A stretch of 64,000 nt of DNA from Chamaelirium japonicum (taxonomy: Eukaryota > Streptophyta > Magnoliopsida > Liliales > Melanthiaceae): assembly GCA_947650365.1 (NCBI GenBank), contig CANTAL010000126.1, positions 1-64,000 of the forward strand, in the 5' to 3' direction. Of this stretch, positions 1 to 13,600 are shown piece by piece (position 1 is the first letter of the stretch; each line of letters opens with the position of its first letter). A program made the position numbers and the translations under genes. The notes beneath the pieces were generated by a model, which did no database searches, was not told where the DNA came from, and saw nothing but the letters and a program-made list of their open reading frames with translations.

Positions 1-467
1 CGTAAGATTCATTCTAATTCATTCGTACGATCCATTCTAATTCATTCGTACGATCCATTCTAATTCATTCGCACGAATGTATCCATTCTAGTTCATTCGT
101 ACGATCCATTCTAATTCATTCGTACGATCCATTCTAATTCATTCGCACGATCCATTCTAATTCATTCGTACGATCCATTCTAATTCATTCATACGATCCA
201 TTCTAATTCATTCGTACGATCCATTCTAATTCATTCGCACAAATGTATCCATTCTAATTCATTCATACGATCCATTCTAATTCATTCGCGCGATCCATTC
301 TAATTCATTCGTACGATCCATTCTAATTCTTTCACACCATCCATTCTAATTCATTCGTACGATCCATTCAAATTCATTCGTGCAATCCATTCTATTTCAT
401 TCGTACGATCCATTCTTACTCATCGTACGATCCATTCTAATTCATTCACACGAATGTATCCATTCGT
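1..467 (+). repeat. Forward satellite block 1
   Basis: Forward monomers with 28-mers near 75, 241 and 453. The block is cut by the window start and ends at the palindrome CATTCGTACGAATG (461-474). Confidence 0.95.
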
Positions 468-984
468 ACGAATGAATTAGAATAGATAGTACGAATGAAT
501 TAGAATGGATCGTATGAATGAATTAGAATGGATCATACGAAGGAATTAGAATGGATCGTACGAATGAATTAAAATGGATCATACGAATGAATTAGAATAG
601 ATCGTAGGAATGAATTAGAATGGATCGTACGAAGGAATTAGAATAGATCGTACGAATGAATTAGAATGGATATATTCGTGCAAATGAATTAGAATGGATC
701 GTATGAATGTATTAGAATGGATCGTATGAGTGAATTAGAATGGATTGTACGAATGAATTAGAATGGATCGTACGAATGTATTAGAATGGATCATATGAAT
801 GAATTAAAATGGATCATACGAATGAGTAAGAATGGATCGTACGAATGAATTAGAATGGATCGTACGAATGAATTAGAGTAGATTGTGCGAATGAATTAGA
901 ATGGATCATACGAATGAAGTAGAATGGATTATATTAATGAATTAGAATGGATCGTACGAATGAATTAGAATGGATACATTCGTG
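468..984 (-). repeat. Reverse satellite block 2
   Basis: Reverse monomers with many GAAGGAATTAG variants. It ends at the 10-bp palindrome TCGTGCACGA (980-989). Confidence 0.95.
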
Positions 985-1142
985 CACGATCCATTCTAAT
1001 TCATTCGCACGATCCATTCTAATTCCTTCGTACGATCCATTCTAATTCCTTCGTACGAATCCATTCTAATTCTTTCACACGATCCATTCTAATTCATTCG
1101 TACGATCCATTCTAATTCATTCACACGAATGTATCCATTCGT
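985..1142 (+). repeat. Forward satellite block 3
   Basis: A short forward run of about seven monomers, closed by CATTCGTACGAATG at 1136-1149, the same switch as at 461. Confidence 0.93.
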
Positions 1143-2396
1143 ACGAATGAATTAGAATAGATTGTACGAATGAATTAGAATGGATCGTACGAATGAATTA
1201 GAATGGATCATACAAAGGAATTAGAATGGATCGTACGAATGAATTAGAATGGATCGTACGAATGAATTAGAATAGATCGTACGAATGAATTAGAATGGAT
1301 CGTACGAAGGAATTAGAATAGATCGTACGAATGAATTAGAATGGATATATTCGTGCAAATGAATTAGAATGGATCGTACGAATGAATTAGAATGGATCGT
1401 ATGAATAAATTAGAATGGATACATTCGTCCGAATGAATTAGAATGGATCATACGAATGAGTAAGAATGGATCGTACGAATGAAATAGAATAGATTGTACG
1501 AATGAATTAGAATGGATCCTACGAATGAATTAGAATGGATCGTGTGAAAGAATTAGAATGGATTAGAATGGATCGTTCGAATGAATTAGATGGATACATT
1601 CGTGCGAATGAATTAGAATGGATCGGACGAATGAATTAGAATGGATCGTACGAATGAATTAGAATGGATCAAATGAATGAATTAGAATGGTTACATTCAT
1701 GCGAATGAATTAGAATGGATTGTACGAATGGATTAGAATGGATCGTATGAATGGATTAGAATGGATACATTTGTGCGAATGAATTAGAATGGATTGTATG
1801 AATGAATTAGAATTGATCGTACGAATGAATTAGAATGGATCGTATGAGTGAATTAGAATGGATACGATGGAATTAGAATGGATCGTACGAAGGAATTAGA
1901 ATGGATCATACGAGAAATAGAATGGATCGTATGAAGGAATTAGAATAGATCGTACGAAGGAATTAGAATGGATCGTACGAAGGAATTAGAATGGATATAT
2001 TCGTGCAAATGAATTAGAATGGATCGTATAAATGAATTAGAATGGATCGTATGAGTGAATTAGAACGGATAGTATGAATGAAGTAGAATAGATCGTATGA
2101 ATGAATTAGAATGGATACATTCGTGCGAATGAATTAGAATGGATCGTATGAATGAATTAGAATAGATTGTGCGAATGAATTAGAATGGATCGTACGAGTG
2201 AATTAGAATGGATACATTCGTGCGAATAAATTAGAATGGATTGTATGAATGAATTAGAATGGATCGTACGAATGAATTAGAATGGATCATACGAATGAAT
2301 TAGAATAGATTGCGCGAATGAATTAGAATGGATCGTGCGAATGAAATAGAATGGATACAAATGAATTAGAATGGATCATACGAATGAATTAGAATG
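1143..2396 (-). repeat. Reverse satellite block 4
   Basis: Reverse monomers with several shortened units near 1560-1570 and 1860-1880. The switch at 2391-2405 reads GAATGACGATCCATTC with no long palindrome. Confidence 0.94.
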
Positions 2397-2565
2397 ACGA
2401 TCCATTCTTACTCATTCGTATGATCCATTCTAATTTATTCGCACGAATGTATCCATTCTAATTCATTCGTACGTCTAATTCATTCGTACAGTCCATTCTA
2501 ATTCATTCGCACAATCCATTCTATTTCATTCATACGATCCATTCTTACTCATTCGTATGATCCAT
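2397..2565 (+). repeat. Forward satellite block 5
   Basis: A short forward run that includes a truncated monomer (CGTACGTCTAATTC, about 2469-2482). It closes on ATCCATTATGGAT at about 2560-2572. A close copy of this block with both ends lies at 36944-37110. Confidence 0.93.
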
Positions 2566-3561
2566 TATGGATACATTCGTGCGAATGAATTAGAATGGAT
2601 CATACAAATGAGTAAGAATGGATCGTACGAATGAAATAGAATGGATTGTGCGAATGAATTAAAATGGATCGTACGAATGAATTAGAATGGATCGTGTGAA
2701 AGAATTAGAATGGATTGTATGAATGAATTAGAATGGATCGTACGAATGAATTAGAATGGATCGTACGAATGAATTAGAATGGATCGTACGAATGAATTAG
2801 AATGGATCGTACGAATGGATTAGAATGGATCCTACGAATGAATTAGAATGGATACATTCGTGCGAATGAATTAGAATGGATTGTGCGAATGAATAAGAAC
2901 AGATCATGCGAATGAATTAGAATGGATCGTATGAATGAATTAGAATGGATCGTGCGAATGAATTAGAATGGATCGTACGAATGAATTAGAATGGATACAT
3001 TTGTGCGAATGAATTAGAATGGATCGTACGAATGAATTAGAATGGATCGTATGAATGAATTAGAATGCATCGTCTGAATGAATTAGAATGGATCGCGCGA
3101 ATGAATTAGAATGGATCGTACGAATGAATTAGAATGGATCGTACGAATGAACTAGAATGGATACATTCGTGCGAATGAATTAGAATGGATCGTACGAATG
3201 AATTAGAATGGATCGTACGAATGAATTAGAATGGATCTTACGAATGAATTAGAAGGGATCGTACGAATGAATTAGAATGGATCGTATGAATGAATTAGAA
3301 TGGATACTTTTGTCCGAATGAATTAGAAGGGATTGGACGAATGAATTAGAATGGATCGTACGAATGAATTAGAATGGATCGTACGAATGAATTAGAATGG
3401 ATCGTACGAATAAATTAGAATGGATACATTCGTCCGAATGAATTAGAATGGATCATACGAATGAGTAAGAATAGATCGTACGAATGAAATAGAATAGATT
3501 GTACGAATGAATTAGAATGGATCGTATGAATGAATTAGAATGGATCGTGCGAATGAATTCG
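2566..3561 (-). repeat. Reverse satellite block 6
   Basis: Reverse monomers carrying the diagnostic GAGTAAG, GAAATAG and GTGTGAAAG variants near the start. It ends at the GAATGAATTCG junction. Confidence 0.94.
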
Positions 3562-3583
3562 AATGGATTGTACGAATTCATTC
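3551..3583. repeat. Recurrent junction hairpin (loop form A)
   Basis: Arms GAATGAATTCG (3551-3561) and CGAATTCATTC (3573-3583) are exact reverse complements around an 11-nt spacer AATGGATTGTA. This marks a reverse-to-forward switch and recurs at 13 other places in the window. Confidence 0.93.
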
Positions 3584-3960
3584 TAATTCATTCATACAAT
3601 CCATTCTAATTCTTTCACACGATCTATTCTAATTCATTCGTAGGATCCATTCTAATTCATTCGTACAATCTATTCTATTTCATTCGTACGATCCATTCTT
3701 ACTCATTCGTATGATCCATTCTAATTCATTCGGACGAATGTATCCATTCTAATTTATTCGTACGATCCATTCTAATTCATTCGTACGATCCATTATAATT
3801 CATTCGTACGATCCATTCTAATTCATTCGTCCGATCCATTCTAATTCATTCGCACGAATGTATCCATTCTAATTCATTCGTATGGTCCATTCTAATTCAT
3901 TCGCACAATCCATTCTATTTCATTCGTACGATCCATTCTTACTCATTCGTATGATCCATT
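3573..3960 (+). repeat. Forward satellite block 7
   Basis: It starts with the ordered variant cassette CATACAATCC, TTCTTTCACAC, TCTATTTC, TCTTACTC. It ends at ATCCATTATGGAT (about 3954-3966). Confidence 0.93.
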
Positions 3961-4284
3961 ATGGATACATTCGTGGGAATGAATTAGAATGGATCATACG
4001 AATGAGTAAGAATGGATCGTACGAATGAAATAGAATGGATTATGCGAATGAATTAGAATGGATCGTAGGAATGAATTAGAATGGACCGTGCGAAAGAATT
4101 AGAATGGATTGTATGAATGAATCAGAATAGATCGTATGAATGAATTAGAATTGATCATACGAATGAATTAGAATGGATCGTACGAATGAACTAGAATGGA
4201 TACATTCGTGTGAATGAATTAGAATGGATCGTACGAATGAATTAGAATGGATCTTCTGAATGAATTAGAATGGATCGTACGAAT
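3961..4284 (-). repeat. Reverse satellite block 8
   Basis: Opens with the reverse form of the variant cassette (GAGTAAG, GAAATAG, GTGCGAAAG). Ends at GAATGCACGATCCATG near 4281-4296, a switch shared with about 27640. Confidence 0.93.
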
Positions 4285-4695
4285 GCACGATCCATGCTAA
4301 TTCATTCGTTCGATCAATTCTAATTCATTAGCACGATCCATTCTAATTCATTCGTACGATCCATTCTAATTCATTCGCACGATCCATTCTAATTCATTTG
4401 TACTATCCATTCTAATTCTTTCACACGATCCATTCTAATTCATTCGTACGATCCATTCTAATTCATTCGTACGATCTATTCTAATTTATTCATACGATCC
4501 AATCTAATTCATTCGTACGATCCATTCTAATTCATTCATAGAATCCATTCTAATTCTTTCACACGATCCATTCTAATTCATTCGTACGATCCATTCTAAT
4601 TCATTCGTGCAATCCATTCTATTTTATTCGTACGATCCATTCTAACTCATTCGTACGATCCATTCTAATTCATTCACACGAATGTATCTATTCGT
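4285..4695 (+). repeat. Forward satellite block 9
   Basis: Forward run with the cassette near 4540-4690. It closes at ATTCGTACGAAT (4690-4701). Confidence 0.93.
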
Positions 4696-5352
4696 ACGAA
4701 TGAATTAGAATAGATTGTACGAAAGAATTAGAATGGATCGTACGAATGAATTAGAATGGATCGTACGAAGGAATTAGAATGGATCGTACGAATAAATTAG
4801 AATGGATCGTACGAATGAAATAGAATAGATCGTACGAATGAATTAGAATGGATCGTACGAAGGAATTAGAATGGATCGTACGAATGAATTAGAATGGATA
4901 TATTCGTCCAAATGAATTAGAATAGATCGTATGAATGTATTAGAATGGATCGTATGAGTGAATTAGAATGGATCGTACGAATGAATTAGAATGGATTGTA
5001 TGAATGAATTAGAATGGATCGTAAGAATGAATTAGAATGGATCGTGCGAATGAATTAGAATGGATCGTACGAATGAATTAGGATGGATGGATCGTGCGAA
5101 TGAATTAGAATGGATCGTACGAATAAATTAGAATGGATACATTCGTCCGAATGAATTAGAATGGATCATACGAATGAGTAAGAATGGATCGTACGAATGA
5201 AATATAATAGATTGTACGAATGAATTAGAATGGATCCTACGAATGAATTAGAATGGATGGTGTGAAAGAATTAGAATGGATTGTATGAATAAATTAGAAT
5301 GGATCGTATGAATGAATTAGAATGGATCGTGCGAATGAATTCGAATGGATCA
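4696..5352 (-). repeat. Reverse satellite block 10
   Basis: Reverse monomers with a local GGAT slippage (GGATGGATGGATCG near 5080-5093). It ends at GGATCATACGATCC (5346-5360). Confidence 0.93.
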
Positions 5353-7318
5353 TACGATCCATTCTAATTCATTCATACAATCCATTCTAATTCATTTGCA
5401 CGAATGTATCCATTCTAATCCATTCGTACGATCCATTCTAATCCATTCGTACGATCCATTCTAATTCATTCGCATGAATGTAACCATTCTAATTCATTCA
5501 TTTGATCCATTCTAATTCATTCGTACGATCCATTCTAATTCATTCGTCCGATCCATTCTAATTCATTCGCACGAATGTATCCATTCTAATTTATTCGTAC
5601 GATCCATTCTAATTCATTCGTACGATCCATTCTAATTCATTCGTAAGATCCATTCTAATTCATTCCCACGATCCATTCTAATTTATTCGTACGATCCATT
5701 CTAATTCATTCGTACGATCTATTCTAATTTATTCGTACGAATGTAACCATTCTAATTCATTCATACGATTCATTCTAATTCATTCGTATGAGCTATTCTA
5801 ATTCTTTCGTACGATCCATTCTAATTCATTCGTACGATCCATTGTAATTCATTCATACATTCCATTTAGATTCATTCGCGCAAATGTATCCATTCAAATT
5901 CATTCGTACGATCCAGTCTAATTCATTCGTACGATCCATTCTAATTCATTCACACGAATATATCCATTCTAATTCTTTCGTACGATGCATTCTAATTCAT
6001 TCGTACGATCCATTCTAATTCATTCTCACAAATGTATCCATTCTAATTCATTTGTATGATCCATTCCAATTCATTCCTACGATCTATTCTAATTCATTCG
6101 GACTATCCATTCTAATTCATTCGTACGATCCATTCTAATTCATTCGTATGATCCATTCTAATTTATTCGTTCAAATATATCCATTCTAATTCATTCGTAC
6201 GATCTATTCTAATTCATTCGCACGATCCATTCTAATTCATTCGCACGAATGTATCCATTCTAATTCATTCCTATGATCTATTCTAATTCATTCGTACGAT
6301 CCATTCTAATTCATTCTAATTCATTCGTACGATCCATTCTACGATCCATTCTAATTCATTCGTATATTCCATTTTAATTCATTAGCACGATCCATGCTAA
6401 TGAATTAGAATGGATCGTATGATCCAATCTAATTCATTCATACGATCCATTCTTACTCATTCGTATGATCCATTCTAATTCAATCGTACGATCCATTCTA
6501 ATTCATTCGTACGATCCATTCTAATTCCTTCGTACGATCCATTCTAATTCATTCGTACGATCCATTCTAATTCCTTCGTACGATCCATTCTAATTCATTC
6601 GTACAATCCATTCTAATTCATTCGCGCAATCCATTCTAATTCATTCGTACGATCCATTCTAATTCATTCGTACGATCCATTCTAATTCATTCATACAATC
6701 CATTCTAATTTATTCGCACGAATTTATCCATTCTAATTCATTCGTACGATCCATTCTAATTCATTCTCACAATCTATTCTAATTCATTCATACGATCCAT
6801 TCTAATTCATTCGCACGAATGTATCCATTCTAATTCATTCATACGATCCATTCTACTTCATTCGTACTATCCGTTCTAATTCACTCATACGATCCATTCT
6901 AATTCATTCATACGATCCATTTTAATTAATTTGCACGAATATATCCATTCTAATTCATTTGTACGATCCATTCTAATTCCTTCGTACGATCCATTTTAAT
7001 TCCTTCGTACGATCCATTCTAATTCCTTCGTACGATCCATTCTATTTCATTCGTATGATCCATTCTAATTCCTTCGTACGATCCATTCTAATTCCTTCGT
7101 ATCCATTCTAATTCACTCATACGATCCATTCTAATTCATTCGTAAGATCCATTCTAATTCATTCATACAATCCATTCTAATTCTTTCACACGATCCATTC
7201 TAATTCATTCGTACGATCCATTCTAATTCATTCGCACAATCCATTCTATTTCATTCGTACGATCCATTCTTACTCATTCGTATGATCCATTCTAATTCAT
7301 TCGCACGAATGTATCCAT
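5353..7318 (+). repeat. Forward satellite block 11
   Basis: Forward run interrupted by a one-monomer inversion at 6402-6435. A partly duplicated monomer lies near 6300-6330. The stretch from about 6.11 kb belongs to the 6,397-bp repeat unit. The cassette at 7161-7318 leads into the switch ATCCATAATGGAT (7313-7325). Confidence 0.94.
6402..6435. repeat. Single-monomer inversion palindrome
   Basis: GAATTAGAATGGATC is followed by four bases and then GATCCAATCTAATTC. The 15-bp arms differ by one base, so one monomer is flipped inside a forward block. Copies lie at 12799, 38350, 53233 and 63328. Confidence 0.9.
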
Positions 7319-7319
7319 A

Positions 7320-9002
7320 ATGGATCATACGAATGAGTAAGAATGGATCGTACGAATGAAATAGAATGGATTGTGCGAATGAATTAGAATGGACCGTACG
7401 AATGAATTAGAATGGATACATTCGTGCGAATGAATTAGAATGGATCGGACGAGTGAATTAGAATGGATCGTATGAATGAATTAGAATGGATCGTACAAAT
7501 GAATTAGAATGGATCGTACGAATAAATTAGAATGGATACATTCGTCCGAATGAATTAGAATGGATCATACGAATGAGTAAGAATGGATCGTACGAATGAA
7601 ATAGAATAGATTGTACGAATGAATTAGAATGGATTCGTACGAATGAATTAGACTTGATACATTCGTGCGAATGAATTAGAATGGGTCGTACCAATGAGTA
7701 AGAATGGATCGTACGAATGAAATAGAATGGATTGTGCAAATGAATTAGAATGGATCGTACGAATGAATTAGAATGGATCGTGTGAAAGAATTAGAATGGA
7801 TTGTATGAATGAATTAGAATAAATCGTATGAATGAATTAGAATGGATCGTACGAATGAATTAGAATGGATCGTACGAATGAATTAGAATGGATCGTACGA
7901 ATGAATTAGAATGGATACATTCGTGCGAATGAATTAGAATGGATATATTCGTGCGAAAGAATTAGAATAGATCGTATGAATGAATTAGAATGGATCCTAT
8001 GAATGAATTTGAATGGATCGTGCGAATGAATCAGAATGGATCGTACGAATGAATTAGAATGGATCGTGCTAATGAATTTGAATTGATCGAACTATTGAAT
8101 TAGAATGGATCGAATTAGAATGGATCGTGCGAATGAATTAGAATGGATCGTACGAATGAACTAGAATGGATACATTCGTGCGAATGAATTAGAATAGATC
8201 GTACGAATGAAATAGAATGGATCGTACGAATGAATTAGAATGGATACATTCGTGCGAATGAATTAGAATGGATCGGACGAATGAATTAGAATGGATCGTA
8301 CGAATGAATTAGAATGGATCGTACGAATGAATTAGAATGGATCGTATGAATGAATTAGAATGGATACATTCGTGCGAATGAATTAGAATTGATCGTACGA
8401 ATGAATTTGAATGGATCGTGCGAATGAATTAGAATGGATCGTACGAATGAATTAGAATGGATCGTTCGAATGAACTAGAATGGATACATTCGTGCGAATG
8501 AATTAGAATAGATCGTACGAATGAATTAGAATGGATCGTACGAATGAATTAGAATGGATCTTACGAATGAATTTGAATGGATCGTACGAATGAATTAGAA
8601 TGGATCGTACGAATGAATTAGAATGGATACATTCGTGCGAATGAATTAGAATGGATCGGACGAATGAATTAGAATGGATCGTACAAAAGAATTAGAATGG
8701 ATCAAATGAATGAATTAGAATGGTTACATTCATGCGAATGAATTAGAATGGATCGTACGAATGGATTAGAATGGATCGTACGAATGGATTAGAATGGATA
8801 CATTCTAGCGAATGAATTAGAATGGATCGTACTAATGAATTAGAATGGATCGTACGAATGGATTAGAATGGATCCTACGAATGGATTAGAATGCATACCT
8901 TTGTGCATATGAATTAGAATGGATCGTACGAATGAATTAGAATGGATCATATTAATGAATTAGAATGGATCGTACGAATGAATTAGAATGGATACATTCG
9001 TG
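7320..9002 (-). repeat. Reverse satellite block 12
   Basis: Reverse run repeated at 13717-15399 with an offset of 6,397 bp. A 70-codon open frame on the minus strand (7527-7739) is translated monomer. Its counterpart in the second copy is five codons shorter at the 3' end, at a new stop. Confidence 0.94.
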
Positions 9003-9133
9003 CACGATCCATTCTAATTCATTCGCACGAATGTATCCATTCTAATTCATTCGTACGATCCATTCTAATTCATTAATATGATCCATTCTAATTCATTCGT
9101 ACGATCCATTCTAATTCATATGCACAAAGGTAT
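8895..9133. repeat. 109-bp perfect foldback with 21-nt loop
   Basis: Bases 8895-9003 are the exact reverse complement of 9025-9133, with 9004-9024 between. The arms contain several monomers plus the rare markers CCTTTGTGCATATG and CATATTAATG, so the match is not just generic repeat symmetry. Pairing continues outward with a few mismatches nearly to the next switch at 9170. The forward block here therefore looks like a snap-back copy of the DNA just before it. Confidence 0.93.
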
Positions 9134-9169
9134 CCATTCTAATTCATTCGTACGATCCATTCTAATTCA
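9003..9169 (+). repeat. Forward foldback block 13
   Basis: A 167-bp forward arm carrying ATGCACAAAGG (9120-9130). It starts at TCGTGCACGA (8998-9007) and ends at AATTCAGGATCG. The same block recurs at 15400, 45060, 45811 and 55520. Confidence 0.94.
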
Positions 9170-10668
9170 GGATCGTACGAATGAATTATACATTCGTGCG
9201 AATGAATTAGAATGGATCGTACGAATGAATTAGAATGGATCGTACGAATGAACTAGAATGGATACATTCGTGCGAATGAATTAGAATGGATCGTACGAAT
9301 GAATTAGAATGGATCGTACGAATGAATTAGAATGGATCTTACGAATGAATTAGAATGGATCGTACGAATGAATTAGAATGGATCGTACGAATGAATTAGA
9401 ATGGATACATTCATGCGAATGAATTAGAATGGATCGGACGAATGAATTAGAATGGATCGTACGAATGAATTAGAATGGATCAAATGAATGAATTAGAATG
9501 GTTACATTCATGCGAATGAATTAGAATGGATCGTACGAATGGATTAGAATGGATACATTCGAGCGAATGAATTAGAATGGATCGTACGAATGAATTAGAA
9601 TGGATCGTACGAATGGATTAGAATGGATCCTACAAATGGATTAGAATGGATACCTTTGTGCATATGAATTAGAATGGATCGTACGAATGAATTAGAATGG
9701 ATCATATTAATGAATTAGAATGGATCGTACGATTGAATTAGAATGGATACATTCGTGCGAATGAATTAGAATGGATCGTGCGAATCAATTAGACTGGATC
9801 GTGCGAATGAATAAGAATAAATCATACGAATGAATTAGAATGGATCGTATGAATTAATTAGAATGGATACATTCGTGCGAATGAATTAGAATGGATTGTA
9901 TGAATGAATTAGAATGGATCGTACGAATGAATTAGAATGGATCATACGAATTAATTAGAATGGATCATACGAATGAATTAGAATGGATCGTACGAATGAA
10001 TTAGAATGGATCGTACGAATGAATTAGAATGGATACATTCATGCGAATGAATTAGAATGGATTGTGCGAATGAATAAGAATAGATCGTGCGAATGAATTA
10101 GAATGGATCGTACGATTGAATTAGAATGGATCGTGCGAATGAATTAGAATGGATCGTACGAATGAATTAGAATGGATACATTTGTGTGAATGAATTAGAA
10201 TGGATCGTACGAATGAATTAGAATGGATCGTATGAATGAATTAGAATGGATCGTACGAATGAATTAGAATGGATCGTGCGAATGAATTAGAATAAATCGT
10301 ACGAATGAATTAGAATGGATCGTACGAATGAACTAGAATGGATACATTCGTGCGAATGAATTAGAATGGATCGTACGAATGAATTAGAATGGATCGTACG
10401 AATGAATTAGAATGGATCGTACGAATGAATTAGAATGGATCGTACGAATAAATTAGAATGGATACATTCGTCCGAATGAATTAGAATGGATCATACGAAT
10501 GAGTAAGAATGGATCGTACGAATGAAATAGAATAGATTATACGAATGAATTAGAATGGAACCTACGAATGAATTAGAATGGATCTTGTGAAAGAATTAAA
10601 ATGGATTATATGAATGAATTAGAATGGATCGTATGAATGAATTAGAATGGATCGTGCGAATGAATTCG
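9170..10668 (-). repeat. Reverse satellite block 14
   Basis: Reverse run. Its first unit lacks 7 bp compared with the copy at 15567. About 0.9 kb of it (roughly 9.38 to 10.27 kb) is missing from that copy. It holds the GCGAATCAATTAGACTGG marker near 9780. Confidence 0.94.
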
Positions 10669-10690
10669 AATGGATCGTATGAATTCATTC
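10658..10690. repeat. Recurrent junction hairpin (loop form A)
   Basis: Left arm GAATGAATTCG (10658-10668); right arm TGAATTCATTC (10680-10690), with one terminal mismatch. Reverse-to-forward switch. Confidence 0.9.
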
Positions 10691-13600
10691 TAATTCATTC
10701 ATACAATCCATTCTAATTCTTTCACACGATCCATTCTAATTCATTCGTACGTTCCATTCTAATTCATTAGCACGATCCATGCTAATTCATTCGTTCGATC
10801 AATTCTAATTCATTAGCACGATCCATTCTAATTCATTCGTACGATCCATTCTAATTCATTCGCACGATCCATTCTAATTCATTCATAGGATCCATTCTAA
10901 TTCATTCATGCGGTCTATTCTAATTCTTTCGCACGAATGTATCCATTCTAATTCATTCGCACGAATGTATCCATTCTAATTCATTCGTACGATCCATTCT
11001 AATTCATTCGAACGATCCATTATAATTCATTCGTACGATCCATTCTAATTCATTCATATGATCTATTCTAATTCATTCATACAATCCATTCTAATTCTTT
11101 CACACGATCCATTCTAATTCATTCGTACGATCCATTGTAATTCATTCGCACAATCCATTCTATTTCATTCGTACGATCCATTCTTACTCATTGGTTTGAT
11201 CCATTCTAATTCATTCGCACGAATGTATCCATTCTAATTCATTCGTACGAATCCATTCTAATTCATTCGTACAATCCATTCTATTTCATTCGTACGATCC
11301 ATTCTTACTCATTCGTATGATCCATTCTAATTCATTCGCACGAATGTATTCATTCTAAATCATTCGTACGATCATTTCTAATTCATTCGTACGATCCATT
11401 CTAAATCATTCGTACAATCCATTCTATTTCATTCGTACGATCAATTCTAATTCATTAGCACGATCCATTCTAATTCATTCGTACGATCCATTCAAATTCA
11501 TTCGCACGATCCATTCTAATTCATTCGTACAATCCATTCTATTTCATTCATACGATCCATTCTTACTCATTCGTATGATCCATTCTAATTCATTCGCACG
11601 AATGTATCCATTCTAATCCATTCGTACGATCCATTCTAATCCATTCGTACGATCCATTCTAATTCATTCGCATGAATGTAACCATTCTAATTCATTCATT
11701 TGATCCATTCTAATTCATTCGTACGATCCATTCTAATTCATTCGTCCGATCCATTCTAATTCATTCGCACGAATGTATCCATTCTAAACCATTCATACGA
11801 TCCATTCTAATTTATTTGTACGATCCATTCTAATTCATTCGTAAAATCCATTCTAATTCATTCGTACGATCCATTCTAATTCATTCGTACGATTCATTCT
11901 AATTCATTCGCACGAATGTATCCATTCTAGTTCATTCGTACGATCCATTCTAATTCATTCATATGATCCATTCTAATTCATTCGCACGATCCATTCTAAT
12001 TCATTCGTACGATCCATTCTAATTCATTCGCACGAATGTATCCATTCTAATTCATTCGTACAATCCATTCTAATTCATTCGCACGATCCATTCTAATTCA
12101 TTCGTACGATCCATTCTAATTCATTCATACGATCCATTCTAATTCATTCGTACGATCCATTCTAATTCATTCGCACAAATGTATACATTCTAATTCATTC
12201 ATACGATCCATTCTAATTCATTCGCACGATCTATTCTAATTCATTCTAATTCATTCGTACGATCCATTCTAATTCATTCGTACGATCCATTCTTACTCAT
12301 TCGTATGATCCATTCTAATTCATTCGTGCGATCCATTCTAATTCATTCGCACGAATGTAACCATTCTATTTCATTCGTATGATCCATTCTAATTCATTCG
12401 CACAAATGTATCCATTCTAATTCATTCATACGATCCATTCTAATTCATTCGCTCGATCCATTCTAATTCATTCGTACGATCCATTCTAATTCTTTCACAC
12501 GATCCATTCTAATTCATTCGTACGATCCATTCTAATTCATTCGTATGATCCATTCTAATTTATTCGTTCAAATATATCCATTCGAATTCATTCGTACGAT
12601 CTATTCTAATTCATTCACACGATCCATTCTAATTCATTCGCACGAATGTATCCATTCTAATTCATTCCTATGATCTATTCTAATTCATTCGTACGATCCA
12701 TTCTAATTCATTCTAATTCATTCGTACGATCCATTCTACGATCCATTCTAATTCATTCGTATATTCCATTTTAATTCATTAGCACGATCCATGCTAATGA
12801 ATTAGAATGGATCGTACGATCCAATCTAATTCATTCATACGATCCATTCTTACTCATTTGTATGATCCATTCTAATTCAATCGTACGATCCATTCTAATT
12901 CATTCGTACGATCCATTCTAATTCCTTCGTACGATCCATTCTAATTCATTCGTACGATCCATTCTAATTCCTTCGTACGATCCATTCTAATTCATTCGTA
13001 CAATCCATTCTAATTCATTCGCGCAATCTATTCTAATTCATTCGTACGATCCATTCTAATTCATTCGTACGATCCATTCTAATTCATTCATACAATCCAT
13101 TCTAATTTATTCGCACGAATTTATCCATTCTAATTCATTCGTACGATCCATTCTAATTCATTCTCACAATCTATTCTAATTCATTCATACGATCCATTCT
13201 AATTCATTCGCACGAATGTATCCATTCTAATTCATTCATACGATCCATTCTACTTCATTCGTACTATCCGTTCTAATTCACTCATACGATCCATTCTAAT
13301 TCATTCATACGATCCATTCTAATTCATTTGCACGAATATATCCATTCTAATTCATTCGTACGATCCATTCTAATTCCTTCGTACGATCCATTTTAATTCC
13401 TTCGTACGATCCATTCAAATTCCTTCGTACGATCCATTCTATTTCATTCGTATGATCCATTCTAATTCCTTCGTACGATCCATTCTAATTCCTTCGTATC
13501 CATTCTAATTCACTCATACGATCTATTCTAATTCATTCGTAAGATCCATTCTAATTCATTCATACAATCCATTCTAATTCTTTCACATGATCCATTCTAA

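Larger units (their letters stand above)
6110..12507. repeat. 6,397-bp higher-order unit, copy 1
   Basis: Unique landmarks recur exactly 6,397 bp downstream: CGTTCAAAT at 6169 and 12566, the flipped monomer at 6402 and 12799, the ATCCATAATGGAT switch at 7313 and 13710, TCGTGCACGA at 8998 and its mutated copy at 15395, and CAGG at 9170 and 15567. The left edge is near 6105-6115. Confidence 0.88.

Noticed and set aside
7527..7739. 70-codon open frame on the minus strand
   Set aside because: Its translation is a periodic string of IHSNSF/RSILIHSYDPF-like units, which is simply the monomer read in frame. There is no distinct start context or domain, and its copy at 13939-14136 has lost five codons to a new stop.
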